DNA from: Pseudomonas oryzae
Lineage (GTDB): Bacteria > Pseudomonadota > Gammaproteobacteria > Pseudomonadales > Pseudomonadaceae
Direction of reading: 5' to 3'
DNA: 64,000 bases
Assembly (NCBI RefSeq): GCF_900104805.1
Contig: NZ_LT629751.1
Span: 868,001-932,000, forward strand
Positions 18,791 to 28,940 of the stretch are shown here, in pieces. A program made the position numbers and the translations under genes. The notes under the pieces are model-generated. The model was not told where the DNA came from. It worked only from the letters and a program-made list of their open reading frames with translations, and made no database searches. The number at the start of each line of letters is the position of its first letter. Position 1 is the stretch's first letter.

Positions 18791-20035
18791 ATGGGCTTTT
18801 CGCAGGCACTCAGCGGTCTCAACGCGGCGTCCAAGAACCTCGACGTGATGGGCAACAACATCGCCAACGCCCAGACCATCGGCTACAAGAGCGCGAGCAT
18901 GCAGTTCGCCGACGTGTATGCCGGCGCCAAGGTCGGTCTGGGCGTCAGCGTCGCCGGCGTGCAGCAGAACTTCAAGGATGGCAACCTCGAGGCCACCGGG
19001 CGCAATCTCGACCTCGCGATCAGTGGCGGGGGCTTCCTGCGTTTCGATCAGGGCGAGCAGATCGTCTATGCGCGCAACGGCCAGCTGACCATGACCCCGG
19101 ACGGCTATCTGGAGAACGCCCAGGGCGGCCGGCTGACCGGCTACCCGGGGGCGGCCGGCAACGGTGGCCAGGTGCAGCAGCTGAACATCCCCGCGGCCGG
19201 TCTGCCGGCCAAGGCGACCGGCGAGCTCAAGGCAACCCTCAACCTCGACGCCACCCTGCCGAGCCTGGATCCGGCGGCCTTCGACCCGCTCAAGTCCAGC
19301 ACCTATTCCTATGCCAACGGCGCCACCGTGTTCGATTCCCAGGGCACGCCGCAGACGCTGACCCTGTACTTCATCAAGACCGAGGTCAACACCTGGGAGG
19401 TGAAGACCGCACGCGCCACGCCGGCGGGGCAGGAGTTTTCCCCCGACACCACCCAGCTCACCTTCGACAGCAACGGTCTGCTGGCCGGCAGCACGGCGAT
19501 CCGCACGGCGGAGGACGGCACCGTCACCACCGGGCCGCTGCAGACGCCCTATGACACGACCCCGATCAGCTTCGCGCTGACCAACGGCGCCAACGACATG
19601 AGCTTCAAGCTCAACGTCGCCGGCAGCACCCAGTTCGCCAACGAATTCGAGCTCGGCAGCCTCAACCAGGACGGCTTCACCTCCGGCAGCCTGGTCGGCA
19701 TCTCGGTGGACAAGAAGGGCCAGATCATCGGCAACTACTCCAACGAGCGCACCCAGGTGCTGGGCACCATCGCCATGGCCAACTTCCGCAACCCGGAAGG
19801 GCTGACCCCGGTCGGCGGTGGCTGGGCGGAAAGCAGCGACTCCGGCCAGGCGCTGATCGGCGAGGCCGGTACCGGCCTGTTCGGCGACATCGAGGCCGGC
19901 GTGGTGGAAACCTCCAACGTCGACCTGACCAAGGAGCTGGTGGCGCTGATCATTGCCCAGCGCAACTTCCAGGCCAACGCCCAGACCATCAAGCTGCAGG
20001 ACGAAGTGCTGCAGCAGGCCGTCAACCTGCGCTGA
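18791..20035 (+). CDS. flgE: Flagellar hook protein FlgE
   Basis: A 414-residue hook subunit, a size close to the enteric FlgE (~400). The N-terminus MGFSQALSGLNAASKNLD and the rod/hook motif NNIANAQTIGYKS, together with the C-terminal ELVALIIAQRNFQANAQTIKLQDEVLQQAVNLR, form the D0/D1 coiled-coil core. The central part is the variable surface domain. It lies 66 bp after flgD, the longest gap inside the flgB-J run. Confidence 0.97.
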   Translation: MGFSQALSGLNAASKNLDVMGNNIANAQTIGYKSASMQFADVYAGAKVGLGVSVAGVQQNFKDGNLEATGRNLDLAISGGGFLRFDQGEQIVYARNGQLTMTPDGYLENAQGGRLTGYPGAAGNGGQVQQLNIPAAGLPAKATGELKATLNLDATLPSLDPAAFDPLKSSTYSYANGATVFDSQGTPQTLTLYFIKTEVNTWEVKTARATPAGQEFSPDTTQLTFDSNGLLAGSTAIRTAEDGTVTTGPLQTPYDTTPISFALTNGANDMSFKLNVAGSTQFANEFELGSLNQDGFTSGSLVGISVDKKGQIIGNYSNERTQVLGTIAMANFRNPEGLTPVGGGWAESSDSGQALIGEAGTGLFGDIEAGVVETSNVDLTKELVALIIAQRNFQANAQTIKLQDEVLQQAVNLR

Positions 20036-20047
20036 TCGGGCTGAGCC

Positions 20048-20803
20048 ATGGATCGCATCGTCTATACCGCGATGAGCGCGGCACGCTTCACCCTCGAGCA
20101 GCAGGGGGCGGTCAGCCACAACCTGGCCAACGCCGCCACCCCCGGCTTCCGCGGCCAGCTGGCTGCCATGCAGGCTGTGCCCGTGGAAGGCGCCGGCCTG
20201 GCCACGCGCACTCTGACCGTGGCCAGCGCGCCGATGGCCGACTTCAGCGCCGGGCCGGTGTCCACCACCGGACGCGACCTGGATGTCGCCCTGCTCGGCG
20301 ACGCCTGGCTGGCGGTACAGGCCGCCGATGGCAGCGAAGCCTACACCCGGCGCGGTGATCTGCAGGTGGATGCCACCGGCATGGTCACCATCCTCGGTCG
20401 CCCGGTGATCGGCGAGGGCGGGCCGCTGATCGTGCCGCTGGGCAGCACCCTGAGCATGGGCAGCGACGGCACCCTCAGTGCGATCGGCGAGGGCGAAGGG
20501 CCGGAGAGCATCGCCGCCGTCGGTCGCCTCAAGCTGGTCGCGGCAGCGCCAGGCAGCCTGGAGCGCGGCGAGGACGGCCTGTTCCGCAACCAGCCGGATG
20601 CCAATGGCGTCGGCGCCGCGCTGCCGGCGGACGACAACCTGCGCCTGACCCCCGGCGCCCTGGAAGGCAGCAACGTCAACCCGACCGAGGCGATGGTGGC
20701 GATGATCGACAACGCCCGTCGCTACGACATGCAGATGAAGGTGATCGGCAGCGCCGACGAGAACGCCCAGCGCGCCAACAGCCTGCTGTCGCTGCAGGGC
20801 TGA
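20048..20803 (+). CDS. flgF: Flagellar proximal rod protein FlgF
   Basis: A 251-residue rod protein starting [13 protein letters not shown], with [16 protein letters not shown] and the C-terminal [24 protein letters not shown] helix. It is homologous to FlgG downstream but shorter and more divergent, as usual. It belongs to the flgB-J unit. Confidence 0.97.
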   Translation: MDRIVYTAMSAARFTLEQQGAVSHNLANAATPGFRGQLAAMQAVPVEGAGLATRTLTVASAPMADFSAGPVSTTGRDLDVALLGDAWLAVQAADGSEAYTRRGDLQVDATGMVTILGRPVIGEGGPLIVPLGSTLSMGSDGTLSAIGEGEGPESIAAVGRLKLVAAAPGSLERGEDGLFRNQPDANGVGAALPADDNLRLTPGALEGSNVNPTEAMVAMIDNARRYDMQMKVIGSADENAQRANSLLSLQG

Positions 20804-20837
20804 CGCCCCGGCGACCCACCCCACCCGAGGAATTCCG

Positions 20838-21620
20838 ATGATCAGATCGCTGTGGACGGCCAAGACCGGCCTGGAGTCGCAACAGGTCCAGCTGGACGTG
20901 ATCGCCAACAACCTGGCCAACGTCGGCACCGCCGGCTTCAAGCGCTCGCGCGCGGTGTTCGAGGACCTGCTCTACCAGAACCTGCGCCAGCCCGGCGCCA
21001 GCAGTACCGCGCAGACCAACCTGCCGTCCGGCCTGCAGATCGGCACCGGCGTGCGCCCGGTGGCCACCGAGCGCATCCACAGCCAGGGCAGCCTGCAGAA
21101 CACCGAGAACTCGCGGGACCTGGCGATCAACGGCAACGGCTTCTTCCAGGTGCTGCGCAGCGACGGCACCACCGCCTACACCCGCGACGGCAGCTTCCAG
21201 ATCGACCGCGACGGCCAGCTGGTCACCGCCAGCGGCTATCCGCTGCAACCCAGCATCACCATCCCCGACAACGCACTGTCGGTCACCATCGCCCAGGACG
21301 GCATCGTCTCGATCACCGAGCCGGGCAGCAGCCAGAGCCGCGAGGTCGGCCAGCTGACCCTGGCCACCTTCATCAACCCGCCGGGCCTGCAGAGCATCGG
21401 CGAGAACCTCTACCTGGAAACCGACAGCTCCGGCTCGCCCAACGAGAACATCCCCGGACTCAATGGTGCGGGCGTGCTCTACCAGGGCTACGTGGAGACC
21501 TCCAACGTCAACGTGGTCGAGGAAATGGTCAGCATGATCCAGACCCAGCGCGCCTACGAAATCAACAGCAAGGCCGTGGAGACCTCCGACGAGATGCTGG
21601 CACGGTTGGCCCAGCTGTGA
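20838..21620 (+). CDS. flgG: Flagellar distal rod protein FlgG
   Basis: A 260-residue distal rod protein. [40 protein letters not shown] and the C-terminal [30 protein letters not shown] are strongly conserved FlgG signatures. GAGGAATTCC precedes the ATG. The stop overlaps the flgH start (TGATG), indicating translational coupling. Confidence 0.98.
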   Translation: MIRSLWTAKTGLESQQVQLDVIANNLANVGTAGFKRSRAVFEDLLYQNLRQPGASSTAQTNLPSGLQIGTGVRPVATERIHSQGSLQNTENSRDLAINGNGFFQVLRSDGTTAYTRDGSFQIDRDGQLVTASGYPLQPSITIPDNALSVTIAQDGIVSITEPGSSQSREVGQLTLATFINPPGLQSIGENLYLETDSSGSPNENIPGLNGAGVLYQGYVETSNVNVVEEMVSMIQTQRAYEINSKAVETSDEMLARLAQL

Positions 21621-22288
21621 TGAGCACCTTCCGCGCCGCCGCCGCCCTGCTGGCGGCCCTGCTGCTGGCCGGTTGCGCGCAGTTGCCGCGGCCCTCGGTG
21701 GTCGGCGAGCAGGAGCTGGTGCAGATTCCCGAGCGGCCGCTGCCGCAGGCCAACGGCGCGATCTTCCAGTCGCGCCAGGGCTTCCAGCCGCTGTTCGAGG
21801 ACCGTCGTCCGCGCCAGGTCGGCGACATCCTCACCGTGGTGCTCAACGAGCAGGTCAGCGCCAGCAAGAATGCCGCCGCCAACGCCAGTCGCAACGGCTC
21901 GGCCAGCCTGACGCCGGTCACCGTGCCCGACAAGCTCAGCCAGCTGGCCGACTGGGCCACCGAGCTGGAGGGCGAGAACGTGTTCGCCGGCAGCGGCGGG
22001 GCCAAGGCCAACAACTCGTTCAACGGCACCATCACCGTGTCGGTGCTGGAGGTGATGACCAACGGCAACCTGCGCGTGCGCGGCGAGAAGCAGATCGCCA
22101 TCAACCAGGGCACCGAGTTCATTCGCTTCTCCGGGGTGGTCAATCCGCGCGCCATCACCGTGCAGAACACCGTACCCTCGACCCAGGTGGCCGATGCGCG
22201 CATCGAGTACGTCGGCGACGGCTACATCAACGAGGCCCAGACCATGGGCTGGCTGCAGCGCTTCTTCCTCAACGTCTCGCCGTTCTGA
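21620..22288 (+). CDS. flgH: Flagellar L-ring lipoprotein FlgH
   Basis: A 222-residue outer-membrane L-ring subunit. The N-terminal signal ends in the lipobox LLAGC, so the mature protein is lipidated at that cysteine. The conserved [23 protein letters not shown] and the C-terminal [31 protein letters not shown] confirm the family. It overlaps flgG and flgI by one base each. Confidence 0.98.
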   Translation: MSTFRAAAALLAALLLAGCAQLPRPSVVGEQELVQIPERPLPQANGAIFQSRQGFQPLFEDRRPRQVGDILTVVLNEQVSASKNAAANASRNGSASLTPVTVPDKLSQLADWATELEGENVFAGSGGAKANNSFNGTITVSVLEVMTNGNLRVRGEKQIAINQGTEFIRFSGVVNPRAITVQNTVPSTQVADARIEYVGDGYINEAQTMGWLQRFFLNVSPF

Positions 22289-23421
22289 TGGGCCCCGACG
22301 CCATGCGACCCAAACTCTCGCTTCCCGCCCGCCTGCTGATGCTGCTGCTGGTGTTCTGCGCCGCGACCGGCGCCCGCGCCGAACGGCTGCGCGACCTGGC
22401 CGAATTTTCCGGGGTGCGCAGCAACGCCCTGGTCGGCTACGGCCTGGTGGTGGGCCTCGACGGCTCGGGCGACCAGACCATGCAGGCACCCTTCACCGGA
22501 CAGAGCCTGACCAACATGCTGTCCCAGCTGGGCATCACCGTGCCGCCGGGTACCAACATGCAGCTGCGCAACATCGCCGCGGTGATGGTCACCGCCGACC
22601 TGCCGGCCTTCGCCCGTCCCGGCCAGCACCTCGACGTGGTGGTGTCCTCGGTGGGCAACGCGCGCAGCCTGCGCGGCGGTACCCTGCTGATGACCCCGCT
22701 CAAGGGCATCGACGGCGAGGTCTACGCCCTGGCCCAGGGCAACCTGCTGGTCGGCGGCGCCGGTGGCGAATCCGGCGGCAGCAGCGTGCAGATCAACCAG
22801 CAGGCCGGCGGCCGTATCGCCCGTGGCGCCACCGTCGAGCGCCAGGTGCCGCTGCAGCTGGGCAACGAGCACGGGCTGCTCGAGCTGCAGCTCAAGCAGC
22901 CCGACTTCGGCACCGCCCAGCGCCTGGTCAGCACCATCAACGCCACCTTCGGCCGCACCGTGGCCAGCGCCCAGGACGCCGGGCTGATCCTCCTCGATGC
23001 GCCGCGCGACCCCAACGGCCGGGTCAATTTCATGGCCCGCCTGGAGAGCATGGACATCCTCCCGGTGGAGGCGCCGGCCAAGGTCATCATCAACTCGCGC
23101 AGCGGCGCCGTGGTGCTCAACGGCAGCGTCACCCTGCACAACGCCGCGGTGGCCCACGGCAACCTCTCGGTGGTGATCGAGAACCAGCCCAAGGTCAGCC
23201 AGCCGGCGCCGTTTAGCCAGGGGCAGACGGCGGTGGTGCCCGACTCGAAGATCACCGTCGAGCAGCAGGGCACCGGCCTGCGCATGGTGGCGCCGAGCAC
23301 CAACCTGCTCGACGTGGTCAAGGCGCTGAATGCCCTGGGCGCCACCCCGCAGGACCTGATGTCGATCCTCGAGGCGCTCAAGGCCGCCGGCGCGCTGCGC
23401 GCGGAACTGGAGATCATCTGA
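22288..23421 (+). CDS. flgI: Flagellar P-ring protein FlgI
   Basis: A 377-residue periplasmic P-ring subunit with a signal peptide (SLPARLLMLLLVFCAATGARA), then the invariant ERLRDLAEFSGVRSNALVGYGLVVGLDGSGD. Start 22288 overlaps the flgH stop (TGATG). ATG 22303 is an equally possible start that begins nearer the signal peptide. The C-terminal TNLLDVVKALNALGATPQDLMSILEALKAAGAL is typical. FlgA, encoded divergently, should be its chaperone. Confidence 0.97.
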   Translation: MGPDAMRPKLSLPARLLMLLLVFCAATGARAERLRDLAEFSGVRSNALVGYGLVVGLDGSGDQTMQAPFTGQSLTNMLSQLGITVPPGTNMQLRNIAAVMVTADLPAFARPGQHLDVVVSSVGNARSLRGGTLLMTPLKGIDGEVYALAQGNLLVGGAGGESGGSSVQINQQAGGRIARGATVERQVPLQLGNEHGLLELQLKQPDFGTAQRLVSTINATFGRTVASAQDAGLILLDAPRDPNGRVNFMARLESMDILPVEAPAKVIINSRSGAVVLNGSVTLHNAAVAHGNLSVVIENQPKVSQPAPFSQGQTAVVPDSKITVEQQGTGLRMVAPSTNLLDVVKALNALGATPQDLMSILEALKAAGALRAELEII

Positions 23422-24434
23422 TGAGCGTCAACGACCTGCGCGGCCAGTTCGCCCTCGACCTGCAGGGCCTGCAGCGCCTCAAGCAGAGCGCCCGCCAGGA
23501 TCCGGCGAGCGGCCTCGGCGAAGCCAGTCGCCAGTTCGAGGCGGTGCTCCTGCAGATGATGCTCAAGAGCATGCGCGAGGCCGGTCCGCAGTCCGGCTTG
23601 CTCGACAGCCAGCAGAGCCGCCTGTACACGGAGATGCTCGACCAGCAGTGGGCGCAGACCCTCGCCGGCCAAGGGCTGGGGCTGGCCGAGCAGATCGAAA
23701 GCCAGTTGCGCGGCCAGGCGCTCGGCGCCGCCGCTCCGGCCGACGACCGCCTGATCGCCGGGATTCCCCGCGGTACGCCGCGGCCGCTGTACGGTGCCCT
23801 GCAACTGGAACCGGGCGAGCCCGCCAGCGTGTCGACGGCCGCGCCGGCGCAGTCCAGCCGCACGCTGCCGTCGGCGCAGGCGTTCGCGGCCCCGATGCGA
23901 CCGCTGGCGGTCGCGACCGCGCGCGCGGAGACGGGGGGCGCGGAAGAGGGCGGCCATGTCGCCGCCTTCGTCGCCCGCCTGCAGGAGCCGGCGCGCGCGG
24001 CCAGCCGTGCTAGCGGCGTGCCGGCGGAGCTGATCCTCGCCCAGGCGGCGCTGGAGACCGGCTGGGGCCGCCACGAGATCGCCACCGCCGGCGGTGGCAA
24101 CAGCCACAACCTGTTCGGCATCAAGGCCGGCGCCAACTGGCAGGGGCCGACCACCGAGGTGCGCACCACCGAGTACGTCGACGGTCGCCCGGTGAGCCGC
24201 ATCGAGCGTTTCCGCGTCTACGAGTCCTTCGAGGCGGCGTTCACCGACTACGCCCGACTGATCGGCGACAACCCGCGCTACAGCGGGGTGGTCGATGCAC
24301 CGGACGCGGCGCAGGCGGCGCGGGCGCTGCAGCGCGGCGGCTACGCCACCGACCCGGCCTATGCCGACAAGCTGATCGCGGTGATGGCGACCCTTGCCCC
24401 CTTCGATCCGGCCCGCCAGGTGGCGCAGCTCTGA
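23421..24434 (+). CDS. flgJ: Rod cap and peptidoglycan hydrolase FlgJ
   Basis: A 337-residue two-domain protein. The N-terminal rod-capping domain (residues ~25-95, ASRQFEAVLLQMMLKSMREA) is followed by a low-complexity linker (~120-185) and a C-terminal glucosaminidase domain (~190-330) with the catalytic region AELILAQAALETGWGRHEI and NSHNLFGIKAG. It opens the peptidoglycan for rod growth. The start overlaps the flgI stop by one base. It is the last gene before the flgKL promoter. Confidence 0.97.
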   Translation: MSVNDLRGQFALDLQGLQRLKQSARQDPASGLGEASRQFEAVLLQMMLKSMREAGPQSGLLDSQQSRLYTEMLDQQWAQTLAGQGLGLAEQIESQLRGQALGAAAPADDRLIAGIPRGTPRPLYGALQLEPGEPASVSTAAPAQSSRTLPSAQAFAAPMRPLAVATARAETGGAEEGGHVAAFVARLQEPARAASRASGVPAELILAQAALETGWGRHEIATAGGGNSHNLFGIKAGANWQGPTTEVRTTEYVDGRPVSRIERFRVYESFEAAFTDYARLIGDNPRYSGVVDAPDAAQAARALQRGGYATDPAYADKLIAVMATLAPFDPARQVAQL

Positions 24435-24469
24435 TCTCTCCGGGTGCGCCGCGCCGGCCTGATGGCCGC

Positions 24470-24496
24470 TCAAGATAGTCGCGGCGCTGCCGATAT
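24470..24496 (+). promoter_or_regulatory. Sigma-28 promoter of flgKL
   Basis: TCAAG-N14-GCCGATAT lies 30 bp upstream of the flgK ATG in the 91-bp gap after flgJ. It matches the class III promoter expected for flgKL in FlhDC-type systems. Confidence 0.85.
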
Positions 24497-24525
24497 CCCG
24501 AGCAAGGTTCAACAGGAACGGCTTC

Positions 24526-26154
24526 ATGAGCATCTTCTCCATCGGCGTCAGCGGCCTGCAGACCGCGCAGACGGTGCTGGCCACCACCAGCAACAACATC
24601 AGCAACGTCTACACCCCCGGCTACAACCGTCAGCTGGCGCAGGTGGGCGAGCGCTTCGCCGGTAGCGGCGTCGAGGTGGTGAACATCGAGCGCCAGTTCA
24701 ACCAGTTCGTCGCCAACCAGCTCAACCGCAGCAACGGTGTGGCCGGCGCGCTGAGCAGCTACCACGCCCAGGTCAGCCAGATCGACACCCTGCTGGCCGA
24801 CCGCGAAGCCGGCCTGGCGCCGCTGATGAGCAAATTCTTCTCCGCCCTGGAAGACGTGGTGGCCTCGCCGGCCGATCCGGCTGCCCGTCAGGGCGTGCTG
24901 GGTGCCGCGCAGACCCTGACCGGCCAGTTCCGCGCGTTCGAGGGCTACCTCAGCGACATGCAGAGCAGCATCAACGGCCAGCTCAAGGACCAGGTCACCC
25001 AGATCAACAACACCGCCGGCCAGGTCGCCAACCTCAACCGCGAGATCGCCCTGGCCAAGGCCAAGACCGGCGAGGCGCCCAACGGCCTGCTCAACATGCG
25101 CGACCAGCTGGTCGCCGAGCTCAGCCAGCGTATCGACGCACGGCTGACCGTCCAGGATGGCGGCAGCTACAACCTGACCCTCGGCAACGGCCTGAGCCTG
25201 GTCAGCGGCACCAACAGCTTCAAGCTCGAGGCCATGCGCTCCTCCGAGGATGCCAGCCGCTTCGTGGTCGGCTACCGCGATCCTGGCGGCAACCTGGTGG
25301 AGTTTCCCGACACCACCTTCCAGGACGGCGAGCTGGGCGGGCTGATGACCTTCCGCCGCGAAAGCCTCGACCGTACCCAGGGCCAGCTCGGCCAGCTGGC
25401 GGTGTCCCTGGCGGTGGCCTTCAACCAGCAGCATGCCCAGGGCGTCGACCTCTACGGCGATGCCGGCGGCGACTTCTTCACCATCGGCGCGCCGGTCAGC
25501 TTCAGCAACACCGGCAACCGCGGCGATGCCGTGCTCAGCGCCAGCTACGACCCGGCCGCGCTGGCCAGCCTCACCGCCAGCGACTACAACGTCAGCTGGA
25601 GCGCTGCCGACGGCTACAGCGTGGTGCGTCGCGATATCGGCGCGGCGGTCGAGGCCAACTACGACAGCGCCAACGGTACCCTCAGCTTCGGCGGCATGAC
25701 CGTGCAGGTCAGCGGCACGCCCGCCGAGGGCGACCGCTTCCTGATCCAGCCGACCCGCGCTGCCGCGGCGCGCCTGGGCAACAACCTGACCGATCCGGCG
25801 CGCATCGCCGCCGGCCAGCCGGAGGGCGGCAGCGGCTCCGGCGACAACCGCAACGCCCTGCAGCTGCAGGCGCTGCAGACGCGCAGCCTGGTGGGCGGCC
25901 AGGCCACCCTCAGCCAGGGCTATGCCGCCATCGTCAGCGACATCGGCAACCGCACCAGCATCGCCGCCGCCAACCTCTCGGCCCAGCAGGGCCTGAGCGA
26001 GCAGCTCAGCGCGCTGCAGCAGGCCGACTCCGGGGTCAACCTCGACGAGGAGGCCGCCAACCTGATCCGCTATCAGCAGTTCTACCAGGCCAACGCCAAG
26101 GTGATCGAGATCGGCGCGACCGTGCTCGACACCCTGCTCGGCATCCGGGCCTGA
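24526..26154 (+). CDS. flgK: Hook-filament junction protein FlgK (HAP1)
   Basis: A 542-residue junction protein, similar in length to enteric FlgK (~550). The N-terminus SIFSIGVSGLQTAQTVLATTSNNISNVYTPGYNRQ and the C-terminus SGVNLDEEAANLIRYQQFYQANAKVIEIGATVLDTLLG are the conserved D0/D1 helices. It is exported with the aid of FlgN, encoded at 15.5-15.9 kb. A sigma-28 promoter precedes it, and flgL follows 18 bp downstream. Confidence 0.98.
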   Translation: MSIFSIGVSGLQTAQTVLATTSNNISNVYTPGYNRQLAQVGERFAGSGVEVVNIERQFNQFVANQLNRSNGVAGALSSYHAQVSQIDTLLADREAGLAPLMSKFFSALEDVVASPADPAARQGVLGAAQTLTGQFRAFEGYLSDMQSSINGQLKDQVTQINNTAGQVANLNREIALAKAKTGEAPNGLLNMRDQLVAELSQRIDARLTVQDGGSYNLTLGNGLSLVSGTNSFKLEAMRSSEDASRFVVGYRDPGGNLVEFPDTTFQDGELGGLMTFRRESLDRTQGQLGQLAVSLAVAFNQQHAQGVDLYGDAGGDFFTIGAPVSFSNTGNRGDAVLSASYDPAALASLTASDYNVSWSAADGYSVVRRDIGAAVEANYDSANGTLSFGGMTVQVSGTPAEGDRFLIQPTRAAAARLGNNLTDPARIAAGQPEGGSGSGDNRNALQLQALQTRSLVGGQATLSQGYAAIVSDIGNRTSIAAANLSAQQGLSEQLSALQQADSGVNLDEEAANLIRYQQFYQANAKVIEIGATVLDTLLGIRA

Positions 26155-26172
26155 CCGAAGGAGTAACGCGCG

Positions 26173-27093
26173 ATGCGCATCAGCACCCTTACCATGTACG
26201 AGCAGAGCCTCACCGCGCTCAACCGCCAGCAGGGCGAGTTCCTCAAGACCGGCCTGCAGATTTCCAGCGGTCGCCGCGTGGTCAACCCGTCCGACGATCC
26301 GCAGGCCGCCTCGCTGGCGGTGGGCGTCGCGCAGGCCAAGGCGGTCGACGAGCAATACGCCAATGCCCGGGTCAGCGCGCGCAACAGCCTGTCCCAGGAG
26401 GAGAGCGTGCTCAGCAGCACCTCCGACTTCATCGTCCGCGCGCGCACCCTGCTGGTCCAGTCCGGCAACGGCACCCTCGCCGATGCCGACCGCAATGCCA
26501 TCGCCCAGGAGCTCAATGGCATCTATCAGGGCCTGCTCGGTCAGGCCAACTCCAGGGACGGCAATGGCCGCTACCTGTTCGGCGGCCATCAGGACGGCGC
26601 GCCGCCGTTCGTGCAGGATGCCGACGGCCGCGTCAGCTACATCGGCGACGAGGGCGTCAAGGCCCAGCAGGTCGACTCGGCGCGCCTGATGCCGAGCACC
26701 GACAACGGCCGTGCGATCTTCGCCAGCGCCGAGGATGCCGACCTGTTCAGCGCGCTCAAGGACATGATCGACGTGCTGTCCACGCCGGTGCAGGACGAGG
26801 CCGGGCGCGCCAACCTGCAGGCCACCCTGTCCAGCGCCACCGCGAAGCTGGACAAGAGTTTCGACAACGTGCTGTCCGTGCGCGCCTCGGTGGGCGCGCG
26901 GCTCAACGAGCTGGACGTGCTCGACGTGGTTGGTAGCAACCGCATGCTCAACTACGAGCAGGTGCTCTCCGACCGTCTCGATCTCGACTACAACCAGGCG
27001 ATCTCCGAGTACACCCTGCGCCAGGTCGGCCTGCAGGCGGCGCAGAAGGCTTTCGTCGACGTGCAGAAGCTGTCGCTGTTCCAGCAGCTCTGA
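26173..27093 (+). CDS. flgL: Hook-filament junction protein FlgL (HAP3)
   Basis: A 306-residue flagellin-related junction protein. The N-terminal MRISTLTMYEQSLTALNRQQ and GLQISSGRRVVNPSDDP segments match FlgL, as does the C-terminal helix (YNQAISEYTLRQVGLQAAQKAFVDVQKLSLFQQL). It is the second gene of the flgKL unit. Its end is convergent with fliR, leaving a 22-bp gap that contains the palindrome GCCGGCGCCGGC but no clear terminator. Confidence 0.97.
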   Translation: MRISTLTMYEQSLTALNRQQGEFLKTGLQISSGRRVVNPSDDPQAASLAVGVAQAKAVDEQYANARVSARNSLSQEESVLSSTSDFIVRARTLLVQSGNGTLADADRNAIAQELNGIYQGLLGQANSRDGNGRYLFGGHQDGAPPFVQDADGRVSYIGDEGVKAQQVDSARLMPSTDNGRAIFASAEDADLFSALKDMIDVLSTPVQDEAGRANLQATLSSATAKLDKSFDNVLSVRASVGARLNELDVLDVVGSNRMLNYEQVLSDRLDLDYNQAISEYTLRQVGLQAAQKAFVDVQKLSLFQQL

Positions 27094-27115
27094 AGGCCGG
27101 CGCCGGCGGGCTGGT

Positions 27116-27904
27116 TCAGCTCGCCAGCGCCAGGCTCTCCACCAGCTGGCGCAGGAACACCAGCGCGCCGCCGAACAGGCCCTCGAGGAAGCGGCCCAGG
27201 TCGTTCATCAGCACCATCAGCAGCACCAGGCCGACCAGCATGGTCACCGGGAAGCCGACCGAGAACACCGTCAGCTGCGGCGCGGCGCGGTTGAGGATGC
27301 CCATCGCCAGGTTGATGGTCAGCAGCGCCGCCACCAGCGGCAGGGCCAGCAGCAGGCCGGAGGCGAAGATCACCCCGGCGTGGCGCACCAGGGTTTCGCC
27401 GGCGGCCAGGTCCAGCGTCTGGCCGATCGGCAGGCTGGTGAAGCTGGTGGCGAGGATCTCCAGCACGATCAGGTGGCCGTTCAGGGCGAGGAAGATCAGC
27501 AGGCTGAGCATGTACAGCAGCCTGGAGAGGATCATGGTGTTGGTGCCGGTGTCCGGGGCGAAGAAACTGGCGAAGCCCAGGCCCATCTGCAGGCCGATGA
27601 TCTCGCCGGCCGCCTGCACCACGGCGAAGGTCACCCGCATGGTCAGGCCGATGGCGATGCCGATCAGCGTCTGCTCGAGGAGGATGCCCAGGCTCGCCCA
27701 GGACACCAGCGGTACCGCCGGCAGCGGCGGCAGGGTCGGCCCGAGCAGCACCGCCAGCAGCACCGCCAGGCCGATCTTGGCGCGCATCGGGATGCTGCTG
27801 TGGCCCCACAGCGGCGAGGCGGCGAGAAAGGCGCTCAGGCGCACGAACGGCCAGAAGAAGGCGGCCAGCCACTGCTGCAGCTGGGCGAAGTCGACCTCGA
27901 CCAT
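27116..27904 (-). CDS. fliR: Flagellar export gate protein FliR
   Basis: A 262-residue polytopic inner-membrane protein of the type III export gate, with about six hydrophobic segments. The conserved regions FFWPFVRLSAFLAASPLWG, GEIIGLQMGLGFASFFAPD and the C-terminal MLVGLVLLMVLMNDL are visible. It is the last gene of the fliLMNOPQR run and starts directly after the fliQ stop. Confidence 0.96.
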   Translation of the reverse strand: MVEVDFAQLQQWLAAFFWPFVRLSAFLAASPLWGHSSIPMRAKIGLAVLLAVLLGPTLPPLPAVPLVSWASLGILLEQTLIGIAIGLTMRVTFAVVQAAGEIIGLQMGLGFASFFAPDTGTNTMILSRLLYMLSLLIFLALNGHLIVLEILATSFTSLPIGQTLDLAAGETLVRHAGVIFASGLLLALPLVAALLTINLAMGILNRAAPQLTVFSVGFPVTMLVGLVLLMVLMNDLGRFLEGLFGGALVFLRQLVESLALAS

Positions 27905-28174
27905 CTAGCCGAGCATCAGCGGGATGTTGCCGAACAGCTCGCGGGTGAAGTCGACGATCAGCTTGATCATCCACGGCCCGGCCAGTACCAGCACGGTGAA
28001 CACCGCGAGGATCTTGGGGATGAACGACAGGGTCATCTCGTTGATCTGCGTGGCGGCCTGGAACAGGCTGATCAGCAGGCCCACCAGCAGCGCGGTGAGC
28101 AGCAGCGGGCCGGCCATGAACAGGGTGACGCGCATGCCCTGGTAGGCGAGGTCCATGACCGATTCGGGTGTCAT
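27905..28174 (-). CDS. fliQ: Flagellar export gate protein FliQ
   Basis: An 89-residue protein with two hydrophobic helices, the standard FliQ size. MTPESVMDLAYQGMRVTLFMAGPLLLTALLVGLLISLFQAATQINEMTLSFIPKI is highly conserved in the family. With FliP and FliR it builds the helical export channel. It lies 16 bp after fliP and abuts fliR. Confidence 0.97.
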   Translation of the reverse strand: MTPESVMDLAYQGMRVTLFMAGPLLLTALLVGLLISLFQAATQINEMTLSFIPKILAVFTVLVLAGPWMIKLIVDFTRELFGNIPLMLG

Positions 28175-28190
28175 CGCGGTGCCTCCGCAG

Positions 28191-28940
28191 TCAGGTGTAG
28201 AAGCTCTGCGCCAGCGAGCCGATCAACAGCTGCCAGCCGTCGACCAGGACGAACAGCATCAGCTTGAACGGCAGCGAGATGGTCGCCGGCGGCACCATCA
28301 TCATGCCCAGCGCCATCAGCACGCTGGCCACCACCAGGTCGATGATCAGGAACGGGATGAAGATGGTGAAGCCGATCTGGAAGGCGGTCTTCAGCTCGCT
28401 GGTGACGAAGGCCGGCAGCAGCACGCGCATCGGCACCTGCTCCGGCCCCTCGATGTCGCCGACCTGCGCCAGGCGGGCGAACAGCGCCAGGTCGGTCTCG
28501 CGGGTCTGGCCGAGCATGAACTCGCGGAACGGCTGGCTGCCGGTCTCGATGAACTGCTCGAAGTTGATCTCGTCGCGGGAGAACGGCTGCCAGGCCTGCT
28601 CGTGGACCTTGGTCAGCACCGGCGACATGACGAAGAAGGTGAGGAACAGCGCCAGGCCGATCAGCACCTGGTTGGGCGGCGTCGACGGCGTGCCGAGCGC
28701 GGTGCGCAGCAGGCCGAGGACGATGATGATGCGGGTGAAGCCGGTCATCATCAGCAGCATGGCCGGCAGGAAGGCCATCGAGCTGAGCAGCAGCAGGGTC
28801 TGCAGGCTCAGCGACCACTGCTGGCTGCCGTCGGCCAGCGGCTTGCTGATCACCCCGGGCAGGCCGGTTTCGGCCAGGGCCAGGCCCGGCAGCAGGAGCA
28901 GCGCCAGCAGCGCCGGCAGGTGGCGAAGACGCGCGCTCAT
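28191..28940 (-). CDS. fliP: Flagellar export gate protein FliP
   Basis: A 249-residue export gate protein with a cleavable signal peptide ([19 protein letters not shown]). The conserved [41 protein letters not shown] and [32 protein letters not shown] segments follow. The ATG at 28940 overlaps the fliO stop by 4 bp (ATGA). A longer frame upstream belongs to the fliO region and was not used. Confidence 0.97.
   Translation of the reverse strand: MSARLRHLPALLALLLLPGLALAETGLPGVISKPLADGSQQWSLSLQTLLLLSSMAFLPAMLLMMTGFTRIIIVLGLLRTALGTPSTPPNQVLIGLALFLTFFVMSPVLTKVHEQAWQPFSRDEINFEQFIETGSQPFREFMLGQTRETDLALFARLAQVGDIEGPEQVPMRVLLPAFVTSELKTAFQIGFTIFIPFLIIDLVVASVLMALGMMMVPPATISLPFKLMLFVLVDGWQLLIGSLAQSFYT

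Noticed and set aside
27096-27107. GCCGGCGCCGGC palindrome between flgL and fliR as a terminator
   Set aside because: It is a simple GC palindrome without loop or T-tract, as expected by chance at this GC content.
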